Shown one piece after another: positions 8,138 to 16,336 of a stretch of DNA of 64,000 nucleotides (position 1 is the stretch's first letter; every line of letters begins with the position of its first letter). Position numbers and translations under genes: made by a program. Below the pieces are notes generated by a model. It saw only the letters and a program-made list of their open reading frames with translations, made no database searches and had not been told where the DNA came from. Origin of the DNA: an uncultured Prevotella sp. (GTDB lineage Bacteria; Bacteroidota; Bacteroidia; Bacteroidales; Bacteroidaceae); NCBI GenBank assembly GCA_905234845.1, contig CAJOIW010000006.1, forward strand, positions 1 through 64,000, written 5' to 3'.

Positions 8138-9208
8138 TCAGAATAATAAATACCAAATGCGATAGACTATATAAATCAGAATGGCAAATACAACAAGAAG
8201 AAGACAGCCGATAATCAACTTTATAAACCGTCGGGTATCCTGTGCCTTCTTTTCTTCTTCGCTGACCTGTGGAACTATCTTCTCTTCTACCGGCAGTTTA
8301 TCCTGTTTTGTCTGATCGATGAAGTTAATTGCATTGACCAGATTCATGTCATTCTCATTGATGAGGGCCGAATGCTTGGCAAACTTAACGAGGTCAGCCG
8401 TCTGGAACAACTCGCGCAGTTCGTCAATCATTACCTTGTCACCAGCCTGCTGCAAATGCTCGATAATCTCATTGGTCGTCATCTCCATTGCACTGAATCC
8501 GAAACGCTCTTCTATATAGTGTCGCAACGTATCAGTCAGCCGTGTATAATAAGTCTTCTGATCCTCCGAAGAGACCATGTTCTCAGCTTTCAGCCGCTTA
8601 ATATCGTCCAGTGCCTTCTGATGGGCAGGCAATCGTTTGACAGTACGAATACGCTTGATAATCGGTTTGTTTTTCTTCACTCTCGTAAACAGATAGAAAA
8701 CCAACGCGCAAAGCACAAGCATCAACAGGCTCAACCAGATTAACGGTGTCCATTCGCTCCAGAGGAAGGGATTATCCTGCACGTCCTTAGGTGGGAAGAA
8801 CTGTTCTGGATGGAGGGTATCAACATCCAACGTTAACACCTTCAAAGCCAACTGATTACCCTTATACGGCTTTCCATTTACTTTGATGGTCATGCCAGGA
8901 ATAGCATAGAGTTGTTTGTCAAAACTTGTAACCGTAATCACCCTTGTGATTTTCTGTTTACCGTCGATTTCGGAAGTGTCGTTTTTCGACACTTCCACCA
9001 CCTCCACCCCTGGCACCAAGTATTGCCGGGCTGACAATTTGGGGAACTCCACTCGTGCACCCTTGTCTGCAGTAACGTCAATCGTCAGATGCGCCTGCTG
9101 GCCGATGAACATCTGCACCGAGTCGATACGCGCCTCCACTTGCACCTGAGCCAAAGAAGTGATAAGTGATAGGTGATAAGTGATAAGTGCTATTAACAGT
9201 TTCCTCAT
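8138..9208 (-). CDS. BatD/DUF4381-like membrane protein of the Bat operon
   Basis: A 356-residue protein with a signal peptide (MRKLLIALITYHLSLITSLAQ), an extracytoplasmic beta-rich region (residues about 22-150), a membrane helix (PLIWLSLLMLVLCALVFYLF), a cytoplasmic helical domain with a DTLRHYIEERFGFSAMEMTT motif, and a second helix near the C-terminus. The motif resembles the helical C-terminal part of BatD and DUF4381 proteins that accompany MoxR/VWA systems. It lies 8 bp after the DUF58 gene and 12 bp before batA. Its signal peptide is encoded by a heptamer tandem repeat shared with batC and batD. It may couple the MoxR/DUF58 part to BatA/B; that is inference. Confidence 0.75.
   Translation of the reverse strand: MRKLLIALITYHLSLITSLAQVQVEARIDSVQMFIGQQAHLTIDVTADKGARVEFPKLSARQYLVPGVEVVEVSKNDTSEIDGKQKITRVITVTSFDKQLYAIPGMTIKVNGKPYKGNQLALKVLTLDVDTLHPEQFFPPKDVQDNPFLWSEWTPLIWLSLLMLVLCALVFYLFTRVKKNKPIIKRIRTVKRLPAHQKALDDIKRLKAENMVSSEDQKTYYTRLTDTLRHYIEERFGFSAMEMTTNEIIEHLQQAGDKVMIDELRELFQTADLVKFAKHSALINENDMNLVNAINFIDQTKQDKLPVEEKIVPQVSEEEKKAQDTRRFIKLIIGCLLLVVFAILIYIVYRIWYLLF
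9158..9185. repeat. heptamer tandem repeat in a signal peptide
   Basis: Four 7-nt units (AGTGATA, AGTGATA, GGTGATA, AGTGATA) encode the ITYHLSLIT core of the signal peptide of the BatD-like protein. Confidence 0.85.
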
Positions 9209-9216
9209 TATCCTCG

Positions 9217-10095
9217 TTAACTCCTTCTCATCTTAAACAATCCAAGTAGCGATTTGACATAATCCTCATGAGTGGCCACCGATGTCCAATCGACGTCACA
9301 TTTGGCAAACAATGCTCTAAGGTCTTCCTGCCGTTCACGGAAATAATCTCCATGGGCTTTCCGCAATTTAGCCGAACTTGTGTCGATATACATCTCATGT
9401 CCGGTCTCAGCATCAACAACCTTCATCAGCCCCACATCGGGAAGACTCTTTGCCAATTCATCATAGACTTGTACGGCCACAACATCGTGCTTCCGGCTCG
9501 CTATCTGCAGTTCATGCTCAAAGCCTTTTCTTCCGTAGAAGTCACTCAGCACAAAAGCCATGCAGCGGCGTTTCATCATACGGGAGAAATATTCCATCGC
9601 CGCACCCACATCCGTCCGCCTGCTCTCTGCCTTGAAGTCGAGCATTTCGCGGATGATTCGAAGGATATGCTGGCGACCTTTCTTCGGAGGAATGAACTTT
9701 TCTATATGGTCGGAGAAGAAAATGACACCCACCTTGTCGTTGTTCTGCAAGGCTGAGAAAGCCAACGTAGCGGCTATCTCTGTCACCATCTCGCCTTTCA
9801 TCTGCCCACGTGTACCGAAGTCAAGCGATCCGCTGACGTCGATGAGCAACATCAGCGTCAACTCGCGCTCCTCCTCAAATACTTTCACGTACGGACGGTG
9901 AAAACGTGCCGTCACATTCCAGTCGATATCGCGCACATCGTCGCCCACCTGATATTCACGCACCTCAGAGAAAGCCATGCCGCGCCCCTTGAATGCCGAA
10001 TGGTATTCACCAGCAAACAAGTTACGGCTCAACCCACGAGTCTTTATCTCTATGCGCCGAACTTTCCTCAGTAGCTCTGTAGCCTCCATCGTCAA
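9217..10095 (-). CDS. DUF58 domain protein (VWA-like) of the MoxR-Bat operon
   Basis: A 292-residue cytoplasmic protein. It carries the DUF58 hallmark GDDVRDIDWNVTARF at about residues 51-65, followed by a VWA-like segment with DVSGS and a later VLSDFYGR block. DUF58 genes nearly always accompany MoxR ATPases and are thought to be their partners or substrates in assembling metal-binding complexes. The start chosen overlaps the moxR stop by 4 bp (ATGA), implying translational coupling. Confidence 0.92.
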   Translation of the reverse strand: MTMEATELLRKVRRIEIKTRGLSRNLFAGEYHSAFKGRGMAFSEVREYQVGDDVRDIDWNVTARFHRPYVKVFEEERELTLMLLIDVSGSLDFGTRGQMKGEMVTEIAATLAFSALQNNDKVGVIFFSDHIEKFIPPKKGRQHILRIIREMLDFKAESRRTDVGAAMEYFSRMMKRRCMAFVLSDFYGRKGFEHELQIASRKHDVVAVQVYDELAKSLPDVGLMKVVDAETGHEMYIDTSSAKLRKAHGDYFRERQEDLRALFAKCDVDWTSVATHEDYVKSLLGLFKMRRS

Positions 10096-11093
10096 GGCAC
10101 TTCGACCTTATTTATAATTTTCGATACGATTTCCTCGCCAGTCACATTATTCGCCTCTGCCTCGTAGGAGATGCCTATACGGTGGCGCATCACGTCGTGA
10201 GCCACAGCACGAACATCCTCGGGCACGACATAGCCACGATGCTTCACAAAGGCGTATGCACGCGCGGCCTTCGCCAGATTGATGCTTGCACGCGGTGAAC
10301 CGCCAAAGGAAATCAGCTCTTTCAACTCACGAAGACCATAGCGCTCGGGATAGCGCGAGGCAAACACGAGGTCGGCAATATACTGCTCTATCTTCTCATC
10401 CAAATAGACATCGCCCACAACCTCGCGGGCACGCAAAATTTCCTCTGCCGTCGTCACTGCCGACACCTTAGGCAGTCCGCCCTTGCCGATATTCTCACGG
10501 ATAATCGCTTTCTCCTCCTCCAGAGTCGGATAGCCCACTACCACCTTCATCATGAAGCGGTCTACCTGGGCCTCAGGTAACTCATACGTTCCTTCCTGCT
10601 CTATGGGGTTCTGCGTAGCCATTACCATAAACGGACGCGGCAGAGCAAATGACTCTTCACCAATAGTCACCTGATGTTCTTCCATTGCCTCCAACAATGC
10701 GCTCTGCACCTTTGCCGGTGCACGGTTAATCTCGTCGGCCAGCACAAAGTTGGCAAACACTGGTCCGCGCTTCACCGAGAATCGCTCGTCCTTCTGCGAA
10801 TAGATGAGCGTGCCCACCACGTCGGCAGGCAACAGGTCGGGCGTGAACTGTATACGAGAGAACTCGCCCGATATCAAGTCCGAGAGAGTCTTGATGGCTA
10901 AAGTCTTTGCTAATCCCGGCACACCCTCAAGCAGAATGTGGCCATCACTTAAAAGAGCTATCAGCAGCGAATCAATCAGATGTCGCTGTCCCACGATGAC
11001 GCGGTTCATGCCCGTCAACAAATCCGTCACAAAACCGCTTTGTTGTTCTATCCGCATATTCAGTTCACGGATGTCAATATTTCCACTGTTCAT
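10092..11093 (-). CDS. MoxR-family AAA+ ATPase
   Basis: A 333-residue AAA+ ATPase with Walker A GVPGLAKT, Walker B ADEINRAP, the MoxR-typical ALLEAMEEHQVTIGEESF insertion and sensor-1 region ATQNPIEQEGTYELPEAQVD. MoxR proteins act as chaperone-like ATPases that mature VWA-domain partners, matching the DUF58 and Bat genes that follow. The ORF can be extended nine codons to 11120, but that extension (MLKSSNIEI) is encoded by AT-rich spacer sequence, so I prefer the ATG at 11093 beginning MNSGNIDIREL. It lies 67 bp after galE, with a G-rich palindrome in the gap. Confidence 0.93.
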   Translation of the reverse strand: MNSGNIDIRELNMRIEQQSGFVTDLLTGMNRVIVGQRHLIDSLLIALLSDGHILLEGVPGLAKTLAIKTLSDLISGEFSRIQFTPDLLPADVVGTLIYSQKDERFSVKRGPVFANFVLADEINRAPAKVQSALLEAMEEHQVTIGEESFALPRPFMVMATQNPIEQEGTYELPEAQVDRFMMKVVVGYPTLEEEKAIIRENIGKGGLPKVSAVTTAEEILRAREVVGDVYLDEKIEQYIADLVFASRYPERYGLRELKELISFGGSPRASINLAKAARAYAFVKHRGYVVPEDVRAVAHDVMRHRIGISYEAEANNVTGEEIVSKIINKVEVP

Positions 11094-11130
11094 TATTTCA
11101 ATATTTGAACTTTTCAACATTTCAACTTCC

Positions 11131-11160
11131 CCCTCTCCTTGGGGAGGGATGGGGAGAGGT
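11131..11160. repeat. CTCCTTGGGGAG palindromic repeat between galE and moxR
   Basis: CCCTCTCCTTGGGGAGGGAT continuing into GGGGAGAGGT is a member of the CTCCCC/GGGGAG repeat family. Its last base is the first base of the galE stop codon. Confidence 0.7.
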
Positions 11161-12197
11161 TACATGATACCGTCTTCACGCAATTTCTTCTGCCATTTCC
11201 ATGCGCTGGCAAGCACCTCATCGACAGGTGTGTCGGCTTTCCAGCCTAACACTTTGTTAGCCTTGTCAACGTTACCCCACACTTTCTCGATGTCGCCCTC
11301 GCGACGCGGAGCATACTCCCAGTTGAGTTTCACGCCCGTCGCGCGCTCGAAGCCCTCCACCACTTCCAGTGTGGAGAGTCCACGTCCTGTTCCGATGTTG
11401 AAAATCTCCACACTGTCACTGTCCTCGTCGAGCACACGCGTCATGGCCTTTACATGCGCTTTTGCCAAGTCTACTACATAAATATAGTCGCGTATGCACG
11501 TACCGTCGGGCGTATTGTAGTCGTTGCCGAAAATCTTAAGCTGCTTGCGTACACCAATAGCGGTCTGTGTCACAAACGGAATAAGATTCATGGGCACACC
11601 GATGGGCAGTTCGCCGATGAGTGCCGAGGGATGCGCCCCGATGGGATTGAAGTAGCGAAGGATAATCGACTTCACGGGAGCACCCGAATGAATATAGTCC
11701 TGGATAATCTCCTCGTTAATCTGCTTCGTGTTGCCGTATGGCGAAAGCGCCTTTTGTATGGGTGCCTCCTCGGTCACAGGCAGATTCTCCTCCGATGGCT
11801 GTCCATAAACCGTGCACGACGATGAGAAGATGATGCCCTTCACACCATATTTTGGCATGAACTCAAGAAGATTGATGAGCGAGGTGATGTTGTTGCGGTA
11901 GTACATCAGCGGCTTCTCCACACTCTCGCCCACTGCCTTCGATGCGGCAAAGTGAATGATACCCGCAATGCCAGGATGCTTGCGGAACACCTCCTCGGTA
12001 GCCTCCTTGTCCTGCAGGTCCACCTGCTCAAACGCCGGGCGCACACCCGTAATCTGCTCAATACCATCGAGCACCTCAATCTTCGAATTCGACAGATTGT
12101 CTACAATCACCACGTCGTAGCCTGCCTGCTGCAGTTCTACCGTCGTGTGCGAGCCGATGAACCCCGTCCCGCCAGTTACCAAAATCGTCTGTTTCAT
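11160..12197 (-). CDS. galE: UDP-glucose 4-epimerase
   Basis: GalE interconverts UDP-glucose and UDP-galactose using tightly bound NAD, feeding the Leloir pathway and surface glycan synthesis. The 345-residue protein shows the Rossmann glycine motif GGTGFIGSHT at the N-terminus, the serine region SSSCTVYG and the catalytic YGNTK (YxxxK). Length is normal for the family. It is the first gene of the leftward run ending in queA; a TACTTTTG box on the minus strand (12281-12274) is a plausible -7 element upstream. Linkage to the Bat operon is probably coincidental. Confidence 0.96.
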   Translation of the reverse strand: MKQTILVTGGTGFIGSHTTVELQQAGYDVVIVDNLSNSKIEVLDGIEQITGVRPAFEQVDLQDKEATEEVFRKHPGIAGIIHFAASKAVGESVEKPLMYYRNNITSLINLLEFMPKYGVKGIIFSSSCTVYGQPSEENLPVTEEAPIQKALSPYGNTKQINEEIIQDYIHSGAPVKSIILRYFNPIGAHPSALIGELPIGVPMNLIPFVTQTAIGVRKQLKIFGNDYNTPDGTCIRDYIYVVDLAKAHVKAMTRVLDEDSDSVEIFNIGTGRGLSTLEVVEGFERATGVKLNWEYAPRREGDIEKVWGNVDKANKVLGWKADTPVDEVLASAWKWQKKLREDGIM

Positions 12198-12422
12198 TTC
12201 AATACGTTATTTTGTTATAATATTTGTTCCCTTGCTGTCCGTTTTTTCTGACACGCGGTCTTTCTTTGAACTGCAAAAGTACAAAAAAATCCCCAATCAC
12301 ATTCAAAATCATAGATTTTTTAACGGGAATAAACGATAATTACATTATTGTTTTACTCCATTGACCAACTTTCACATAACGACCGTTAAGTTCTCACAAC
12401 CCGAAAGACGGTCTTTCACAAA

Positions 12423-12510
12423 GTAATATATATACTTTTACCCGGTAATATATATACTTTTACTGAGTAATATATATACTTTTACTCGGTAATATATATA
12501 CTATTACTTT
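12423..12510. repeat. 22-bp tandem repeat, four units
   Basis: The unit GTAATATATATACTTTTACC plus CG is repeated four times head to tail; the last unit has CTATTAC instead of CTTTTAC. Each unit is itself an imperfect palindrome (GTAA ... TTAC around an AT core). The array adjoins a CGAAAGACGGTCTTTC palindrome and lies between divergent galE and the NagB-like gene. Confidence 0.92.
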
Positions 12511-12602
12511 GTAAAACCTTGTTGTCCGTGTTACGAAACCATATCTTTTGTATTATCAAACCCCGTTTTCGAGCGTCATAAGCAAAAAAAACGCCAGTAT
12601 TA

Positions 12603-12632
12603 TTTGTGTTTCACAATTATTTTCTATCTTTG
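12603..12632 (+). promoter_or_regulatory. Bacteroidota-type promoter of the NagB-like gene
   Basis: TTTG (12603-12606), 18 nt, TATCTTTG (12625-12632), about 30 bp before the start codon. This matches the TTTG / TAnnTTTG consensus. Confidence 0.8.
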
Positions 12633-12664
12633 CAGACAAATAGTCAAATGAAAATCTAAACATC

Positions 12665-14653
12665 ATGAAACTGAATTTAAGTTCGCAGATTGTACTGAAC
12701 AGTGTTCCCGAGACGTTCTATCAGCCACGCACGGCCGTCGACCGCTCTGAGGTCACGCGCATGGAGAAAATAAGAACCGATATCTTCCCGTCATCGCTCG
12801 AAGGTGCCCGCCACATTGCAGAGCAGATTGGGGCAGAGATCCGACTCGCAAGGATGGCAGAGCGACGGTGTGTGCTCGGACTAGGCACAGGACTCTCGCT
12901 CACGCCTGTCTACGACGAGCTCATCAGAATGCATCGTGAGGAGGGACTGAGCTTCGAGAACGTAGTGGTGTTTAATGCCTACGAATACTTCCCCTTATCG
13001 CCTGACAGCACCATTCGCAGTATCCGCCAACTGCATGAACGGCTGCTCAACCATGTCGACATTCCAGAAGAACAGGTGTTCTCACCCGACGGCAGCATCG
13101 CTCAGGAAGAGGTAAACCACCACTGCCGCCTCTATGAGCAGCGCATCAAGGCCGAGGGCGGTCTCGACATCATGCTCCTCGGTATCGGACGCATGGGGAA
13201 TATCGCGACCAATGAGCCAGGCTCGTCGCTCACCTCTACCACACGTATCATGCTTACTGGAGCCACCTCGCGCGAGGAGATGACTATGAGCTTCGGAAGA
13301 AAAGAGCCCGTACCACCCTGCTCACTGACAATGGGCATCGCCACCATTCTCTCTGCACGTAAGATTTTCCTTACCGCATGGGGAGAGGGAAAAGCGGAGA
13401 TAATCAGGCAAACGGTGGAAGGTACCGTGAGCGATGTCATTCCTGCGACATTTCTGCAAACACACAACGACGCCAATGTAGTCATCGACCTTGCGGCGGC
13501 TTCTCGGCTCACACGTATCGTACATCCCTGGCTTGTCGCCTCGTGCACGTGGGACGACAAGCTTGTTCGCTCAGCACTCGTATGGCTCTGCCAGCTGACA
13601 GGCAAACCCATTCTGAAACTGACCAACAAGGACTACAACGAGAACGGGCTGAGTGAACTGCTTGCCCTCTATGGCTCTGCCTACAATGCGAACATCAAGA
13701 TTTTCAACGACTTGCAGCATACCATTACCGGATGGCCAGGAGGCAAACCTAATGCCGACGACACCCACCGCCCCGAGCGGGCTAAGCCATATCCGAAACG
13801 CGTGTTAGTATTCTCGCCCCACCCTGACGACGACGTCATATCTATGGGCGGAACCATCCAGCGGCTCGTCAGTCAAGGCCACGAGGTGCACATCGCCTAC
13901 GAGACAAGTGGGAACATTGCCGTCGGCGACGAGGAGGTGACACGCTTCATGCACTTCATCAACGGCTTCAACCAACTGTTCGGCAACAGTGCCGACAAGG
14001 TCATCAAAGAAAAATACCAGGAAATCAAACGTTTCCTGCAGTCAAAGAAAGAAAGCGATCTTGACACACGCGACATTCTGACCATCAAAGGACTCATCCG
14101 GCGAGGAGAGGCGCGCACCGCCTGCAGCTATAACCACATCCCCCTTGAGCGCGTTTACTTCCTCGACCTGCCCTTCTACGAGAGTGGACGGATAGAAAAA
14201 TTGCCGATGGGCGAAAAAGACGTGAACATCGTGCGCGAGCTGTTGACACGCATACAACCCCACCAGATTTACGTGGCCGGCGATCTGGCCGACCCACACG
14301 GCACCCACCGCAAATGTACCGATGCCGTGCTGGCAGCCATCGATGAGGAGAAAAAAGCAGAAGCCGCATGGCTCCGCGATTGTCGCGTGTGGATGTACCG
14401 CGGCGCATGGGCAGAGTGGGAAATAGAAAATATCGAGATGTGTGTGCCCATGAGTCCGGAAGAACTTCGGCAGAAACGAAATGCCATCCTCAAACACCAG
14501 TCACAGATGGAAAGCGCACCCTTCCTCGGCAAGGACGAGCGCCTGTTCTGGCAACGCGCAGAAGACCGCAACCGCGCCACCGCCAAACTCTACGATGACC
14601 TGGGTCTCGCCTGCTACGAAGCCATGGAGGCATTCGTGGAATACAAATTCTAA
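12665..14653 (+). CDS. nagB: NagB-like/PIG-L (LmbE) fusion protein, putative glucosamine-6-phosphate deaminase
   Basis: A 662-residue two-domain protein. Residues about 25-290 have the NagB/RpiA sugar-isomerase fold (LGLGTGLSLTPVYDELI, FNAYEYFPL, GIGRMGNIATNEPGSS). Residues about 380-650 form a PIG-L/LmbE deacetylase domain with FSPHPDDDVISMGG and DPHGTHRKCTDAV metal/catalytic motifs. This fusion is common in Bacteroidales and annotated as glucosamine-6-phosphate deaminase. Compared with E. coli NagB, the general-base aspartate of MDEY is tyrosine (AYEY), and the GNDGH aspartate and histidine are GRMGN; only NEP is kept. The deaminase activity is therefore doubtful, and the PIG-L domain may carry the chemistry. 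It is a single gene with its own promoter. Confidence 0.88.
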   Translation: MKLNLSSQIVLNSVPETFYQPRTAVDRSEVTRMEKIRTDIFPSSLEGARHIAEQIGAEIRLARMAERRCVLGLGTGLSLTPVYDELIRMHREEGLSFENVVVFNAYEYFPLSPDSTIRSIRQLHERLLNHVDIPEEQVFSPDGSIAQEEVNHHCRLYEQRIKAEGGLDIMLLGIGRMGNIATNEPGSSLTSTTRIMLTGATSREEMTMSFGRKEPVPPCSLTMGIATILSARKIFLTAWGEGKAEIIRQTVEGTVSDVIPATFLQTHNDANVVIDLAAASRLTRIVHPWLVASCTWDDKLVRSALVWLCQLTGKPILKLTNKDYNENGLSELLALYGSAYNANIKIFNDLQHTITGWPGGKPNADDTHRPERAKPYPKRVLVFSPHPDDDVISMGGTIQRLVSQGHEVHIAYETSGNIAVGDEEVTRFMHFINGFNQLFGNSADKVIKEKYQEIKRFLQSKKESDLDTRDILTIKGLIRRGEARTACSYNHIPLERVYFLDLPFYESGRIEKLPMGEKDVNIVRELLTRIQPHQIYVAGDLADPHGTHRKCTDAVLAAIDEEKKAEAAWLRDCRVWMYRGAWAEWEIENIEMCVPMSPEELRQKRNAILKHQSQMESAPFLGKDERLFWQRAEDRNRATAKLYDDLGLACYEAMEAFVEYKF

Positions 14654-14704
14654 AAGAGAAATGAAAGGGTAAATATATGTTAAAAAAACAACATTTCTAT
14701 TCAT

Positions 14705-14732
14705 TTTTCACTTTTCACTTTTCACTTTTCAC
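14705..14732. repeat. heptamer tandem repeat TTTTCAC upstream of the tRNA genes
   Basis: Four perfect 7-nt units TTTTCAC stand immediately upstream of the -7 element of the tRNA promoter. Confidence 0.85.
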
Positions 14733-14741
14733 TTTTTTTCT

Positions 14742-14749
14742 TACCTTTG
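14742..14749 (+). promoter_or_regulatory. -7 element of the tRNA-Thr-tRNA-Gly promoter
   Basis: TACCTTTG matches TAnnTTTG and lies 23 bp before the first tRNA. No clear TTTG -33 element is visible, because that position is occupied by the heptamer array. Confidence 0.65.
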
Positions 14750-14771
14750 CACCCGCTTAGCAAGAAAGCAA

Positions 14772-14844
<73 letters not shown>

Positions 14845-14852
14845 CTTTTTTT

Positions 14853-14925
14853 GCGGTAGTAGCTCAGTTGGCAGAGCATCAGCTTCCCAAGCTGAGGGTC
14901 GCGGGTTCGAGCCCCGTTTACCGCT
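14853..14925 (+). tRNA. tRNA-Gly (anticodon CCC)
   Basis: Cloverleaf with acceptor GCGGTAG/TTACCGC, D-arm GCTC...GAGC, anticodon stem CAGCT/AGCTG with loop TCCCA, and T-arm CGGGTTCGAGCCCCG. CCC reads GGG glycine codons. CCA is not encoded. A strong hairpin terminator follows within 12 bp. Confidence 0.95.
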
Positions 14926-14936
14926 CAGAAAAATTA

Positions 14937-14976
14937 AAAAGTGAAGAATTTCAACATTCTTCACTTTTGTTTTTTC
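14937..14976 (+). terminator. intrinsic terminator after the tRNA pair
   Basis: AAAAGTGAAGAAT and ATTCTTCACTTTT form a perfect 13-bp stem around a 6-nt loop, followed by GTTTTTTCC. It can also act in the opposite direction because of its A-rich 5' side, serving the plug-like gene. Confidence 0.9.
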
Positions 14977-15005
14977 CTCTCTTTCACCCCTTATTCAGAA
15001 CTTCT

Positions 15006-16301
15006 TTAATTCTTTAATCTTCTTATTTCTCCATAGCCTACGAGCCGATCGGTGCGGCCTCCTGTCTCCTTATAATAAACAAGAGCCTGATATTGGTTTT
15101 CGGTCTGGAAGAAATTGCCCTCGGTGGGTGCGGGCATGGTTCTGCCGTCGGGCGTGACGAGCAGGTATTGATAGGAATAATAACCCTGCTTCAACTGGAG
15201 AGCTGTCTCATAACACTTCGTCTGCTCATTGTAGTCAAGCTCGTATTCAGGAGTTAGCCAGTCGTTTGTCCAATTACCGTTCACATAAACCTTCCCGTCC
15301 AATTGTGGCGACTTCATCGCAAAGTGCACACGCAGATATTCGGAGATACGGTTGTTCTCTATGTTATCGCTGTTACGGATATAGAAGGCTCCGTTGGCAT
15401 CCTCGTCATAGACATAACTGGGACGCGGCTCGTCGGTCCACACATAGGCATGATACTCATTCCCATCCCAGCGTATTCTCTCAAGCCCGAGCGTGGTATG
15501 GTTCACATCAAGTGTCTCGAACTTGCGGTATTCGTTGCCGCCATCGAAGATGTAGTCGCGGCAATGATCCCAGCGGAGACCGTCGTGCATCACGTATTGC
15601 GGTTTGGCATTCCACACGGCATTGTCCCAGCGCCCATTCTGCATGACAACGGTGGTTAGTTGGCGCATAGGATCGGTGACGGTGACATTGCCGTATCTGA
15701 CCTGCATAGCTATCTGCTGATGGCGCCCGTTGATATCTCCATCGGTATTTGTCGTCATAGCCAGCGAGACACCCATCAACGGCTCCACTACCATGAAGCA
15801 AGCCGAGAACATTTTTTCGTTATCGTTATTCTCATCGTAGACGGTCACACGATAGTTACCGCTGAGTTTAAAACGGCACTTCGGATTGGGTAATTGCAAT
15901 GAATAATGGGTATAGAGCTGGTTGGTATTGAGCGACTCTTCGAGGTCGTCAATGGTGTTCCCTTCGACAAATCCCTCGCAGAAGTCGCTGGTGAAGATTT
16001 CCTCCGAGGTCGTCCAGTCAGCCTCACAGTGTTCCAACGTATAGGTATAACGGTGGTACTCGTGAGTCTTGTCGTCAAAGTCGATGTAGATAGGATCGCC
16101 ACCAATCATGGTGACAGGCAGTGTGAGCCAATCATCACCCGCCATAACCTGCAATGAGGCGATGCGCGGGTTGAATATCTCATGCCGTTGTGCTAAGACG
16201 GTTAAACATGAGAAATACAGGAAAAGAAATAACCCGCCTCTAACCCCTTTCCAAGTGAGAAGGAACAAGTTAGCCCTTTTATGTATTTCTCTTTCTTTCA
16301 T
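15006..16301 (-). CDS. DUF5103 protein, type IX secretion plug-like
   Basis: A 431-residue exported protein with an N-terminal signal peptide ending TVLAQ and the DUF5103 pattern: an N-terminal beta-sandwich beginning FNPRIASLQV, the RYTYTLEHCEADW block, a middle domain and a C-terminal QALVYYKETGGRTDRLVGYG segment. DUF5103 includes the Plug protein that seals the type IX secretion translocon in Flavobacterium, so an outer-membrane T9SS-related role is likely. The residues LLTWKGVRGG before the hydrophobic core are encoded by an intergenic-type repeat (16231-16260). There is no other ATG before the mature region, so the repeat must be part of the gene. It follows the TonB receptor gene by 35 bp. 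Confidence 0.85.
   Translation of the reverse strand: MKEREIHKRANLFLLTWKGVRGGLFLFLYFSCLTVLAQRHEIFNPRIASLQVMAGDDWLTLPVTMIGGDPIYIDFDDKTHEYHRYTYTLEHCEADWTTSEEIFTSDFCEGFVEGNTIDDLEESLNTNQLYTHYSLQLPNPKCRFKLSGNYRVTVYDENNDNEKMFSACFMVVEPLMGVSLAMTTNTDGDINGRHQQIAMQVRYGNVTVTDPMRQLTTVVMQNGRWDNAVWNAKPQYVMHDGLRWDHCRDYIFDGGNEYRKFETLDVNHTTLGLERIRWDGNEYHAYVWTDEPRPSYVYDEDANGAFYIRNSDNIENNRISEYLRVHFAMKSPQLDGKVYVNGNWTNDWLTPEYELDYNEQTKCYETALQLKQGYYSYQYLLVTPDGRTMPAPTEGNFFQTENQYQALVYYKETGGRTDRLVGYGEIRRLKN
16231..16260. repeat. G-rich repeat at the 5' end of the DUF5103 gene
   Basis: AACCCGCCTCTAACCCCTTT plus CCAAGTGAGA resembles the CTCCCC/GGGGAG repeat family and lies within the signal-peptide coding region. Confidence 0.55.
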
Positions 16302-16336
16302 TGAAATTTAAGACACCCCTTTAGAAGGAGGAAAGT

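Larger units (their letters stand above)
12198..12664. other. divergent intergenic region galE / nagB-like gene
   Basis: It holds a partial modular palindrome (CGAAAGACGGTCTTTC near 12402), a 22-bp repeat array (12423-12510) and promoters in both directions. No ORF is supported. Confidence 0.7.

Noticed and set aside
12423-12510. CRISPR array
   Set aside because: Units are contiguous without spacers and AT-rich; no cas genes are present.
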